DNA of 64,000 nucleotides from CAVPDE01 sp963707125 (GTDB lineage Bacteria > Desulfobacterota > DSM-4660 > Desulfatiglandales > HGW-15): NCBI GenBank assembly GCA_963707125.1, contig CAVPOU010000030.1, positions 9,519-73,518 on the forward strand, written 5' to 3'. Below the pieces are notes generated by a model. It ran no database searches. It was not told the origin of the DNA and was given only the letters and a program-made list of their open reading frames with translations. This document shows, one piece after another, positions 43,477 to 51,637 of the stretch (position 1 is its first letter; each line of letters starts with the position of its first letter). The translations under genes and the position numbers were made by a program.

Positions 43477-46461
43477 TCACGGCATTGGGCTCGGCAACAG
43501 GCGGCCCGGCTCGATGGGCAGGCCATCCCTTCCGCTGACAATGAAACTGCTGTACTTCCCTCCCCGAATCCTCGCCATGCAGGGTTCCCGGAGAAGCTCG
43601 AAGGCGCTGATGAAATCTTCCCCAAGGGGCACAAGAGTGCCGCTGATTTCCGTAAGGGGAGCACGGATGTCCACGTTTCCGTCAATGCCCAGAGCGGAAG
43701 AAGCATCCACGAGGCTGTAAGGGTCAGACAGATACACGCCGGCCACGATCCGGATGTTGCCTCCCCGGCCCTCGAAAGCGTTCGCTATGATTTTACTGTG
43801 GTCAAGAATCACAAACTGCGGGTCGATCGAAATATTGCCTCCCACTGTGCTGGCCCCGCCGCCAACACTCGCCGTGATTTCGCTTTCTTTCAGGTAAACC
43901 ATGTAGGGTGCTGTGATCTCGATATTTCCGCCGTCTGCGTTTTTCGAAGAGGTGCTGACTTTGCTGTTCCTGCTGATAAAACTCCCGGTCGCGGCAATGT
44001 CAATGTTCCCTGCATCGCCTGTTCCTTTGCTGCTTGCGGAGATCTGGGCTCCATCGGTGAGGCGGATGTCGGCTGCTCTGAGTTTGATGTCTCCTCCCTT
44101 TCCATCGCCTGAGGAGACCGAGTAGACTCCGCTGAATGCGCCTGTGAGTGAGATGTCCTTGTCCGCTTGAACCGTCACAGACCCGCCGTCTCCTGCGCTG
44201 TCAAAGGCGCTGCTTGATATCCTGGAGCCGTCATTCACACTCAAGGTCCCGACCTTCATCTGGATGTTGCCGCCCTGTCCGCTCCCGATGGTGTCCGCGT
44301 AAAGGGCTGCTTGATTTTGCAGGGTGAGGGTTGATGAAGAGACCGCGATATCTCCTCCTCTGCCCGCGCCTGCAGTACTTGTGGAGATGTCACTAAAAAG
44401 GCCTGAGAGGGTAACCGCATCCGCGGCGCTTACATGGATATTTCCTCCATTACCTGAGCCGCCGACAGAACCGCTTGAGATCGTCGCTCCTCCTGATAGG
44501 GTCAATCGTTGAACCGTTAAGTCAATTTTTCCCGCCTGTCCGTCTCCAATCGTATCGGCGCCGATAGATGCCCCGTTGCTGAGGGCCACGTTCGGCGCTG
44601 ACAAGAGAATGCTGCCCGCATCTCCTGCCGCTGCCGCATAAGTGAATATGCCGCTCGGATTACCCTGAGCGTCCTTGTCCGCAATCATCACAGAGTCGCT
44701 TGCCCTAACAGAGATGTCGCCCCCATTTCCGGTAGTGCCGAAAGCGTTGTTCAATATCCTTCCCCCTCCGGTGAGATTGAGTATCCCTATTGTGATATCT
44801 ATATCACCAGCCTGTCCGGTTCCTCCCAGCAGAGGCATAGAGCCAGCCGTCAACACGGTATCAGCACCTATTACCCCATCATCGCCGATGTCGAGAACGG
44901 GAGTGATGATTTCGATTCGACCGGCATTACCAGCATCTATGGTGCGGCTCAACAAAGAACTTTGCAACCCGTTCGGCCCTTTGCCGCTAATGGAGAGACT
45001 CTCTGTGGCGGTGATTGAGAGGTCCCCACCATCACCTGTTCCGCCAGAGGCGCTGCTCGAAATCGATCCACCACTCAAGAGACTCAGTTTCCCGGCGACG
45101 ATGGAAATATCGCCGCCCCTTCCATCGCCGAAAGTGTCTCCATAGACCGCAGCTTCATCCTTGATGATCAGGACAGGAGCTGAAATATGAATAGAACCTG
45201 CGTCTCCAGAAGCCCAGCTCGCACTGGAAATAGAGCTGTAGAGGCTGCTCAAGAGCACGGAATCCGTCGCCTCGATTGTCAACCGGCCTCCGTGGCTGGA
45301 TCCCCGGTTATCCGAAGAGATGGAGCTTTCTCCTGAGATTTCAAGATTTGCTGTCGCGATGTTGATGTCTCCGCCTATACCCGTGCTCCCCCACCATGGT
45401 AGCGCTCCTATGAATGATCCGTTCAAGAGCGTGAGCTTTGGAGCATCTATTTCGATGTTCCCCCCGGTACCGGCCCCAAAAACCGCAGCGGTCATCCAGC
45501 TTTGATTATCGAGAGTCACTTCTTCCGCAGCTATTCTAATGGCTGGATTTGATCCTGGAGAGTCGCCATAGTTGTCAGCAGATAACAAGGACTTGTTATC
45601 AAGAACTAGGCGACCAGCGCGGATCAAAACGGTCCCTCCAGGGTATCCGCTGACGTCGATCACTGACTCTTGATCGATGCTGATCGTTCCCTTCCTTTCC
45701 ATATTTTGGATCAGAAGAGCCGGGGCCTGACCTGCGAGGCCAGGGATCACCTCGCCGGGTGATGCTGCGCTTGCGAGATTAATACGGCCGCTGGGAGCGA
45801 TGAGGTAGGAGTTGATGATATCCAGGTCGCCTCCCACGACGGACAAGGTTTCTCCAGCAGGCACCTCCAGGAAGCTTTGCCAGACACCGATGCCTTGAGG
45901 ATTCGGACTCAAGAACCCGAAGGCCGCAGGCGATGCTGCAGAGAGAACCTGATCTGCCGGCCCTGGGGCCGAGTAAAATCTCGAGCCGTCCTCAAAGCGG
46001 AGATAGTCTGCTGTGCTTACGTGAAAGGAACCTTTAACGTCCAGGGAAGCATTCGGGCCGAAAACCACTCCCCAGGGATTTAGAAAATACAGATTTGCTC
46101 CCTGGATGGTGGAGCGAAGGGTGCCGTCAATCCACGAGGAGGTTCCGCCCGTTACACGGCTCACGACATTCCGAATATCGCCAGGGCCTGTAAAGGTAGC
46201 GCTTTGATTTGTAAGGACGTTGAATTTTTCAAAGCTGTGGAAAAGATTTTGACCGGCCCGCTTGCCCAGCGAGTCCGTGATCTGATAGGTGGTCGTCCCC
46301 ACGCCAGGAACTGTTCCGGGGCCCACTGGACCTTTAGGCCCGCCGAGGCTGCCGTCTGTGACGACTTCAGCAAACGTGAAGCCATTAAGTGTCAGGCTGG
46401 CGAGCAAAAGGAAGATAAATAAGAGGAATGCAAGAAAGGGGGCTTTCCGACGGGTAGCCAT
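43477..46461 (-). CDS. TpsA exoprotein, filamentous-hemagglutinin-type beta-helix
   Basis: The 994-residue protein starts after GGAGGAACGAT with a long signal peptide (residues ~1-31). Residues ~32-290 are the TPS secretion domain (TTTYQITDSLGKRAGQNLFH, SFEKFNVLTNQSATFTGPG, NLYFLNPWGVVFGPNASLDV, IINSYLIAPSGRINLASAAS). Residues ~300-930 are repeated beta-helix rungs (GNGGDISV, GQAGKIDLTV, ADTIGSGQGGNIQ). The tail carries one Cys and a short motif, EPCMARIRGGKYSSFIVSG then RDGLPIEP, that also ends related exoproteins of this neighbourhood type. It is secreted by the next gene's product and probably acts as a surface adhesin or matrix protein. Confidence 0.9.
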   Translation of the reverse strand: MATRRKAPFLAFLLFIFLLLASLTLNGFTFAEVVTDGSLGGPKGPVGPGTVPGVGTTTYQITDSLGKRAGQNLFHSFEKFNVLTNQSATFTGPGDIRNVVSRVTGGTSSWIDGTLRSTIQGANLYFLNPWGVVFGPNASLDVKGSFHVSTADYLRFEDGSRFYSAPGPADQVLSAASPAAFGFLSPNPQGIGVWQSFLEVPAGETLSVVGGDLDIINSYLIAPSGRINLASAASPGEVIPGLAGQAPALLIQNMERKGTISIDQESVIDVSGYPGGTVLIRAGRLVLDNKSLLSADNYGDSPGSNPAIRIAAEEVTLDNQSWMTAAVFGAGTGGNIEIDAPKLTLLNGSFIGALPWWGSTGIGGDINIATANLEISGESSISSDNRGSSHGGRLTIEATDSVLLSSLYSSISSASWASGDAGSIHISAPVLIIKDEAAVYGDTFGDGRGGDISIVAGKLSLLSGGSISSSASGGTGDGGDLSITATESLSISGKGPNGLQSSLLSRTIDAGNAGRIEIITPVLDIGDDGVIGADTVLTAGSMPLLGGTGQAGDIDITIGILNLTGGGRILNNAFGTTGNGGDISVRASDSVMIADKDAQGNPSGIFTYAAAAGDAGSILLSAPNVALSNGASIGADTIGDGQAGKIDLTVQRLTLSGGATISSGSVGGSGNGGNIHVSAADAVTLSGLFSDISTSTAGAGRGGDIAVSSSTLTLQNQAALYADTIGSGQGGNIQMKVGTLSVNDGSRISSSAFDSAGDGGSVTVQADKDISLTGAFSGVYSVSSGDGKGGDIKLRAADIRLTDGAQISASSKGTGDAGNIDIAATGSFISRNSKVSTSSKNADGGNIEITAPYMVYLKESEITASVGGGASTVGGNISIDPQFVILDHSKIIANAFEGRGGNIRIVAGVYLSDPYSLVDASSALGIDGNVDIRAPLTEISGTLVPLGEDFISAFELLREPCMARIRGGKYSSFIVSGRDGLPIEPGRLLPSPMP

Positions 46462-46939
46462 ATCGTTCCTCCTCTCCTCTGAAGAGGGAACACGGAACAG
46501 GCTGGGTCTGGTCCGATGAAAGGGTTGGAAAATTACAGTTTGCAGTGATCCTAATTAACACCCTATCAGAACCGTCAAGTATTTCTATAGCTTTTCCCAT
46601 AGGTTATTGTCAAGATTTTTGACCTTCTTCGAAAGAGAGATTAATTGTTTTTCCCTCAACAAAAGCTTGTCCAAAGGATCCGGTTTTTGCTTTTGAGTTG
46701 CGGCACCTTGCGGCTAAGTCATCGTTCCCCAGATTGTCAAAATCCACGACGTTTTTTGTCATCCCACGAGAAGAACTTGAAATTATTTTCTGTGCCTGAG
46801 ATTCAAGAATCGAAGTAACCTGTTGATACTCATGTCTAATTTTTTGTGGGACCGATTCTTGGAATGGATCTTGCTTAGACAGGGGCATGATTTCGCTTTT
46901 TCACGCATCCAGCGTCAAACAACCAGTGGAGGTCACACC
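46462..46939. other. 478-bp upstream region of the tpsA operon
   Basis: No gene is supported. A 92-codon minus frame (46610-46888) has no ribosome site and no recognisable family. The A/T-rich stretch 46530-46620 upstream of tpsA probably contains the operon promoter, but no clear -10/-35 pair was identified. Confidence 0.5.
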
Positions 46940-47113
46940 ATGAAGGTTATTCTCAGGATCTATGAGCACGTTGAAACGCTTGAAAGGGAGTTTTCGAACG
47001 CCGAGGAGGTGCGGCGCATGACCCGAGAACTTGCCGAAGCAAACCCCAATCTCTTTATCGAGCCTTGCCTCGAAGTGGAAGCAGGTCGCGTCATCGCTCT
47101 GTCCGAGGTCTGA
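46940..47113 (+). CDS. Small hypothetical protein (57 aa)
   Basis: An ATG at 46940 behind GGAGGTCACACC starts 57 residues, MKVILRIYEHVETLEREFSN, then AEEVRRMTRELAEANPNLFI. It reads as a beta strand followed by an acidic helix, with a final strand (CLEVEAGRVIALSEV); it may be a small binding protein. No family was recognised. The strong ribosome site supports translation. Confidence 0.55.
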   Translation: MKVILRIYEHVETLEREFSNAEEVRRMTRELAEANPNLFIEPCLEVEAGRVIALSEV

Positions 47114-47270
47114 AAAATTCCGCACCGGGTCCGGGGAAAAGGAAGGATAGGGGACACCATCCTTTTCCCTGTTGACCCGCCCCTTCTCCAGCCTTTTCAT
47201 CAAGCTCTCAACAGGGCTGAAATTTCTTGACTCAAATCCCTTTTTCCTGTTTCAATACCGAAAGTCTTTT

Positions 47271-47298
47271 CCTTCAGTCTATCTGCCTTCAGTCTATC
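47271..47298. repeat. 13-bp tandem repeat upstream of the kinase-like genes
   Basis: CCTTCAGTCTATC occurs at 47271-47283 and 47286-47298, a 15-bp period, about 55-80 bp before the start at 47351. A TTGACT box lies upstream at about 47228. This could be a regulator-binding pair; no regulator is known. Confidence 0.5.
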
Positions 47299-47350
47299 GA
47301 CCTGAGTCGTTACGAGAAAAGAGCAACCTGATCTCAAAAGGAGGGGCATC

Positions 47351-48166
47351 ATGGCGATTATCAGCATTTCCCGGGGAACGTTCAGTGGCGGCAAAATCCT
47401 TGCGGAGCGGGTGGCGGACCGGCTTGGTTACCCTTGCCTGGGGAGGGAAGAGGTTCTTCTTGAGGCAGGGAAAGAGTATGGCATCTCGGAAAGAGAACTC
47501 ACGGAAGCCGTCAATCAACCTCCACCCTTCTGGCAACAGGTGCCGGGAAGGCGGGTCGCCTATCTCATGTGCCTGACCGCTGCTCTGCTCAAGCACGACC
47601 AGGGTGGAAATTTGGTTTATCACGGGCACGCAGGCCACTTCCTGCTGTCAGGCATCTCTCATGTCCTGCGGATACGGGTGATTGCCGACCTGGAGTATCG
47701 GATCAAAGCGGCCATGGAGAGGATGAACTTAAAGCGTGACGAGGCCATTGTCTATATTGAAAGGGTGGACAGAGAACGGATCAAGTGGACCAGGTTTCTC
47801 TATGGCATCGAGTGGGGAGATCCTTCCCAGTATGATGTGGTTTTGAACTTGGAGCGGATGAGCATCGGTGGAGCGAGTCAGGCGATCGTGTCGATGGCTC
47901 AGTTGGACGACTTCAAGGTGACGCCTCAGTCACAGAAAGCCTTTGAAGATTTGAGAGTGACCAGCGGCGTCTGGGCCGCTCTTGTCAAGGATGAGCGGAC
48001 AAGAGCCGCTTCTGTGCAAGTCGTTGCCAACAATGGCGTGGTTACCATCACAGGAAAAGCCGGCGCAGGGAAGGTGGTGGATGCGATTCCTGCGGTCGCG
48101 GGCCAAGTCCCGGGAGTGAAAGAGGTTAGAAACGAAGTCGGCATCGGGTCTGACTGGTACTGGTGA
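47351..48166 (+). CDS. Cytidylate-kinase-like protein with C-terminal BON domain (paralog 1)
   Basis: The 271-residue product starts MAIISISRGTFSGGKILAER behind AAAGGAGGGGCATC. The N-terminal ~200 residues match the cytidylate-kinase-2 family: a P-loop variant SRGTFSGGK, a nucleoside region with VYHGHAGHFLL, the lid-like RVDRERIKWTRFLYGIEW and DVVLNL. Residues ~200-268 form a BON-like domain (AASVQVVANNGVVTITGKAG, GVKEVRNEVGI). BON domains usually bind membranes or osmotic effectors; this fusion suggests a signalling or stress role rather than plain CMP phosphorylation. A paralog follows 34 bp later. Confidence 0.75.
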   Translation: MAIISISRGTFSGGKILAERVADRLGYPCLGREEVLLEAGKEYGISERELTEAVNQPPPFWQQVPGRRVAYLMCLTAALLKHDQGGNLVYHGHAGHFLLSGISHVLRIRVIADLEYRIKAAMERMNLKRDEAIVYIERVDRERIKWTRFLYGIEWGDPSQYDVVLNLERMSIGGASQAIVSMAQLDDFKVTPQSQKAFEDLRVTSGVWAALVKDERTRAASVQVVANNGVVTITGKAGAGKVVDAIPAVAGQVPGVKEVRNEVGIGSDWYW

Positions 48167-48200
48167 TCCTCGGGACTCTGATGGAAGAAAGGAGAAAGAC

Positions 48201-49010
48201 ATGTCCATCATAACGATTTCAAGGGGTTCGTACAGCAGAGGGAAGGAAGTTTCGGAAAAACTCGCTCAACGGCTGGGTTACGAGTGCATTTCCCGTGACG
48301 TCCTGATCGAGGCGTCCGATGAGTTCAACATCCCGGAAATCAAGCTCGTCCGCGCCATCCATGATTCTCCGTCGGTTCTCGACCGCTTTACTCACGGGAA
48401 AGAAAAATATGTCGCCTACATCCGCGCAGCCGTGTTGAAACGCGTTCAGAAAGACAACGTGGTTTACCACGGTTTGGCCGGACACTTCTTCCTTCAGGAA
48501 ATTCCTCATGTCATGAAGGCGCGGATCATTGCGGACTTCGAAGACCGGGTTAAAGAAGAGATGAAACGGGAAAACATTACCGCTGAAAAAGCCCGGTATA
48601 TATTGAAAAAGGATGATGAGGAACGCCGCAAATGGGGCCTTTACCTCTATGGAGCAGATACTTCGGACAGCAGGCTCTACGACATGGTCCTGCACATCAA
48701 GACCCTTAGGGTCGAGGATGCTGTGGACATCTTGTTCCAGGCTGTTAACAGGCCTTCCTTCCGGACAACGCCGGAATCCCGGAAGACCTTGGAAAATCTG
48801 AGCCTGGCTGCCCAGGTCCAGGCTGCACTGGTGATAGGATTTCCATCCGCCAGGGTCATCGCCAGAAGCGGGAAGGTTTTTGTGAGCGATGTGGAAGCTT
48901 CGCTTCTCATGGAAAGAGAGGTGATTGCCGAGGTGACAAAGCTGGCTCGAAAAGCGCCGGGCGTTGAAGAACTCACGGTCAGCACAATCCATTCGATCAC
49001 GTCCGACTAA
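48201..49010 (+). CDS. Cytidylate-kinase-like protein with C-terminal BON-like domain (paralog 2)
   Basis: The 269-residue product (MSIITISRGSYSRGKEVSEK...) parallels its upstream neighbour: ISRGSYSRGK at the P-loop, VYHGLAGHFFLQEIPHVMKA, ARYILKKDDEERRKWGLYLY, DMVLHI, and a C-terminal BON-like region (ARVIARSGKVFVSDVEA, APGVEELTVS). The first glycine pair of the P-loop is SR rather than SGG, so nucleotide binding may be altered. GGAAGAAAGGAGAAAGAC precedes the ATG. The pair probably arose by tandem duplication. Confidence 0.75.
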   Translation: MSIITISRGSYSRGKEVSEKLAQRLGYECISRDVLIEASDEFNIPEIKLVRAIHDSPSVLDRFTHGKEKYVAYIRAAVLKRVQKDNVVYHGLAGHFFLQEIPHVMKARIIADFEDRVKEEMKRENITAEKARYILKKDDEERRKWGLYLYGADTSDSRLYDMVLHIKTLRVEDAVDILFQAVNRPSFRTTPESRKTLENLSLAAQVQAALVIGFPSARVIARSGKVFVSDVEASLLMEREVIAEVTKLARKAPGVEELTVSTIHSITSD

Positions 49011-49020
49011 TCACTCTGTG

Positions 49021-49056
49021 TCTTTTCCCTCTCCCCGAGCGGGGAGAGGGAAAAGA
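49021..49056. repeat. Perfect 16-bp inverted repeat with GAGC loop
   Basis: TCTTTTCCCTCTCCCC (49021-49036), loop GAGC, then the exact complement (49041-49056). It stands 10 bp after the stop of the second kinase-like gene and 17 bp before the aminotransferase start, so it can act as a bidirectional stem-loop terminator or is a REP-type element. Confidence 0.8.
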
Positions 49057-49073
49057 CAACATCATCCTGCCAG

Positions 49074-50303
49074 ATGGATAAACAGAATAACACGATAGCT
49101 ATTGAAGACGCGCACTTTGCGCCGTTCTTTAACAAGACGCCCGTTTCCATAGAGCGAGGAGAGGGAATCTATGTTTGGGATGAAGACGGCAACAAGTACG
49201 TGGATTTTACCGCGGGGTGGGGAGTGACCTGTTTAGGGCACGCGCATCCGGTGATCGTCGAAGCCCTTGCTGCGCAGAGCCGAAAGATCATGCAAAACCC
49301 CAACTCCGGGATCACTTATTCCCCTGCCAGGGCAAAGCTTATCTCTCTCCTCATGGAGATCTTACCGGAAGGCCTCACGCGCGTCTTTTTCTCCAACAGT
49401 GGCGCTGAGGCGAATGATGCTTCCATCAAGCTTGCCCGTAAAGCGACAGGGAGGCTGGACGTGATTTCGACAGACTTGAGTTTCCATGGCCGAACTATCA
49501 GCACGGCATCGGCCACCGGGCAGGTGAAACATCGGGACAAATTTAAACCCCTCATGCCCAACTTCAGGTTTGTCCCCTTCAATGACCTGAAGGCTATGGT
49601 AGGGGTACTGGACGGCGACGTGGCCGCGGTCATCCTTGAGCCGATTCAGGGAGAGGGTGGGGTCAATCTCCCGGCAGAAGGATATCTGGAGACTGTCTCC
49701 GCTCTCTGCAGAAAGAACGGCTCTTACCTGATCATCGATGAAGTGCAGACAGGCTTCTGCAGGACCGGACCCATGTTTGCCATTGATGGCCTAAACGTGA
49801 ATCCTGATTTCCTCACCCTGGCCAAAGGGATTGCGGGCGGATTTCCGTTCGGCGCATTTGCCATGACAGAGGAAGTGTCTCTGAAGCTTCAGAAGGGAGA
49901 TCACGGCGGAACCTATTGCGGGAATCCCCTGGGATGCGCAGTTGCCTATGCGGTCATCAAGCATCTCCTTGAGACGGATGTGAGGAGCAACGTGGAATCT
50001 GTAGGTTCCTTTATTTATGAAAACCTGAAAACCCTGCAGCAGGCCCACCCTGCGATCATCAGGACTGTCAGGGGCAAAGGGTTGCTCCTGGCCATGGAAA
50101 TGGCCGACCCGCAGGTCGCCGCTGAGATCCTCGGTAAAAGCCTGGGTCTTGGTCTTTTCGTCAATCTCACCCAGGGGAATGTAATCAGGGTATTTCCTGC
50201 TCTGAACATCAGGAAGGAGGAAGCAAAAGAGGGACTTGAACTGCTGGTAAAAGCAATTAGTTTAGTCGCAGATCAACATGGAGATGCTTCCCAGAGGAAG
50301 TGA
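49074..50303 (+). CDS. Class III PLP-dependent aminotransferase (ArgD-like)
   Basis: The 409-residue protein has YVWDEDGNKYVDFTAGWGVT, FFSNSGAEANDASIKLARKA, FHGRTISTASATGQ, EPIQGEGGVNLP, IIDEVQTGFCRTG, the PLP lysine in LAKGIAGGFPFGAFA, and GTYCGNPLGCAVAYAVI. These features fit acetylornithine/succinyl-ornithine/GABA-type transaminases with a cytosolic 2-oxoglutarate partner. No arginine genes adjoin it, so the amino donor is open. The ribosome site is weak; the hairpin at 49021-49056 precedes it. Confidence 0.88.
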   Translation: MDKQNNTIAIEDAHFAPFFNKTPVSIERGEGIYVWDEDGNKYVDFTAGWGVTCLGHAHPVIVEALAAQSRKIMQNPNSGITYSPARAKLISLLMEILPEGLTRVFFSNSGAEANDASIKLARKATGRLDVISTDLSFHGRTISTASATGQVKHRDKFKPLMPNFRFVPFNDLKAMVGVLDGDVAAVILEPIQGEGGVNLPAEGYLETVSALCRKNGSYLIIDEVQTGFCRTGPMFAIDGLNVNPDFLTLAKGIAGGFPFGAFAMTEEVSLKLQKGDHGGTYCGNPLGCAVAYAVIKHLLETDVRSNVESVGSFIYENLKTLQQAHPAIIRTVRGKGLLLAMEMADPQVAAEILGKSLGLGLFVNLTQGNVIRVFPALNIRKEEAKEGLELLVKAISLVADQHGDASQRK

Positions 50304-50340
50304 ATCCTGTGATGTGATGAAGTGAAGGAGGTGATTCAGT

Positions 50341-50520
50341 ATGAGCTCAATAAAGACTTTGATGTTGTTGCTCCTTCTAGCATTGAGCCTAAACGCAGCC
50401 GCTTGCGAAACCACTGCTAGGTCGCAGTCGAAATCTGGAGCCCAGGGGTATGGTGTCCAAGGCGCTATAGACCGGTCAAGCAATTCCGGCATCCCGTGGG
50501 ATGCGTATGGGGGTCCGTAA
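50341..50520 (+). CDS. Small lipoprotein (59 aa)
   Basis: GAAGGAGGTGATT, the full anti-16S sequence, precedes the ATG at 50341. The 59-residue product is MSSIKTLMLLLLLALSLNAA then ACETTARSQSKSG; NAAAC places a lipobox with the lipidated Cys at residue 22, followed by a short glycine- and serine-rich tail ending IPWDAYGGP. It resembles tiny envelope lipoproteins (entericidin-like in size) but is not a known family. Co-transcription with the aminotransferase 37 bp upstream is possible. Confidence 0.7.
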   Translation: MSSIKTLMLLLLLALSLNAAACETTARSQSKSGAQGYGVQGAIDRSSNSGIPWDAYGGP

Positions 50521-50570
50521 TTTTGGTCAACCAGGCGGAAGAGCCCTGGTTGCGATTTCCTTGAAGTGGA

Positions 50571-51434
50571 TCAGGGTTTTTCCGCAGGGATTTTAGTTTT
50601 GACCGGGGGTTGGGTCGTCGTCGGCTTCTTGATGTCTCTCTTCTCGATGGGCTCGATCTTCTTGCCTCTCTCATTCTTGATCGCCTTCCATTTCTTGAGA
50701 GTCTCCTGGTGAACCGCTTTTCTCCTTTCCATGGTTTTCGGTAGGTCCCGGCGTCTGTCGATTCCCTTGTTTCTTAGAAGCTCGAACTTTGGGGCAAAAG
50801 CGAGCATCCTCTCTCTTAAATGAACGGGAGGGGCGGGAGGCTTGTTCTTGAACACAGAGGTCTGATATCCCTTTCCCATCACGATCTCAGATTCTTTCAT
50901 GGGTCTTTTCTGTCGATCCAGCCCGGCAACAAAGACTTCTCCATCGAAGACGCCCACATCGGATTCCCTCGTATCCATAACCTCTATGGCAAAATCCGTT
51001 CCTCGAACTCCTACGACGACCGTGGGCGTCTGAACTTCGAATTTGGACCGGGCGTGGGCGAATCGGGTAATGTTGGACAGCATCCGGCCGAACCAGAGGT
51101 AAACCGAAGCGGTGATGCTCTTGGTCTGAAAATCTGCGGACAATTCGCTGAGCGTGATCTCGGAGTTCTCCTCCAGCCTGATCTGTGAGCCGTCATCGAC
51201 CAGGATCTCCGCGAAAGCTTTGGCTCCTGTCTTGATGTGATCCCCCTGCTCCAGGGGTATATCCTTCTCGACCGGAAGCCAGAGGTTTTCACCTCCTTTT
51301 TGGATGAGAACCTCTCCCTCAAAATCGATCAACGTGGCGGAGAAGGGGGTCGATGGTTGAGCGCAGTGAGAAGACTGAGGAAAAGGGACAAGAAAAAGGG
51401 GGAAAAAGACGAGGAAGAAGACTTTCTTGAACAT
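50571..51434 (-). CDS. FecR-domain exported protein
   Basis: The start at 51434 (MFKKVFFLVFFPLFLVPFPQ) gives a signal peptide and 287 residues; AAAGGAGG lies 13 bases upstream, somewhat far. The FecR fold spans residues ~35-170 (ATLIDFEGEVLIQKGGENLW, DHIKTGAKAFAEILVDDGSQ, IRLEENSEITLSE, TPTVVVGVRGTDFAIEV). The C-terminal third is lysine-rich (TMERRKAVHQETLKKWKAIK). No membrane anchor follows, so it is a periplasmic FecR-type binding protein rather than an anti-sigma factor. It converges with the lipoprotein gene. Confidence 0.8.
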   Translation of the reverse strand: MFKKVFFLVFFPLFLVPFPQSSHCAQPSTPFSATLIDFEGEVLIQKGGENLWLPVEKDIPLEQGDHIKTGAKAFAEILVDDGSQIRLEENSEITLSELSADFQTKSITASVYLWFGRMLSNITRFAHARSKFEVQTPTVVVGVRGTDFAIEVMDTRESDVGVFDGEVFVAGLDRQKRPMKESEIVMGKGYQTSVFKNKPPAPPVHLRERMLAFAPKFELLRNKGIDRRRDLPKTMERRKAVHQETLKKWKAIKNERGKKIEPIEKRDIKKPTTTQPPVKTKIPAEKP

Positions 51435-51637
51435 GGCCGGCTTGCGTCCTCCTTTTCTTGGGATGACCAGATCGCAGATTTCGGCGAAGTCAACGTCTAG
51501 CGAATTAGCATAGTGCATCTCGTTTTCCGCTTCAAGGCTTAAATGGGTTTGCAACACCCTTGAATTGACGAACACATCGGGCTGCTTTATACTGCAAAGG
51601 AAAAATTAAAACCGAAGAGAGGCAATCGTAGAAGGAG

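Noticed and set aside
46610..46888. A 92-codon minus-strand frame upstream of tpsA
   Set aside because: No ribosome site, no family, A/T-rich promoter-like surroundings.
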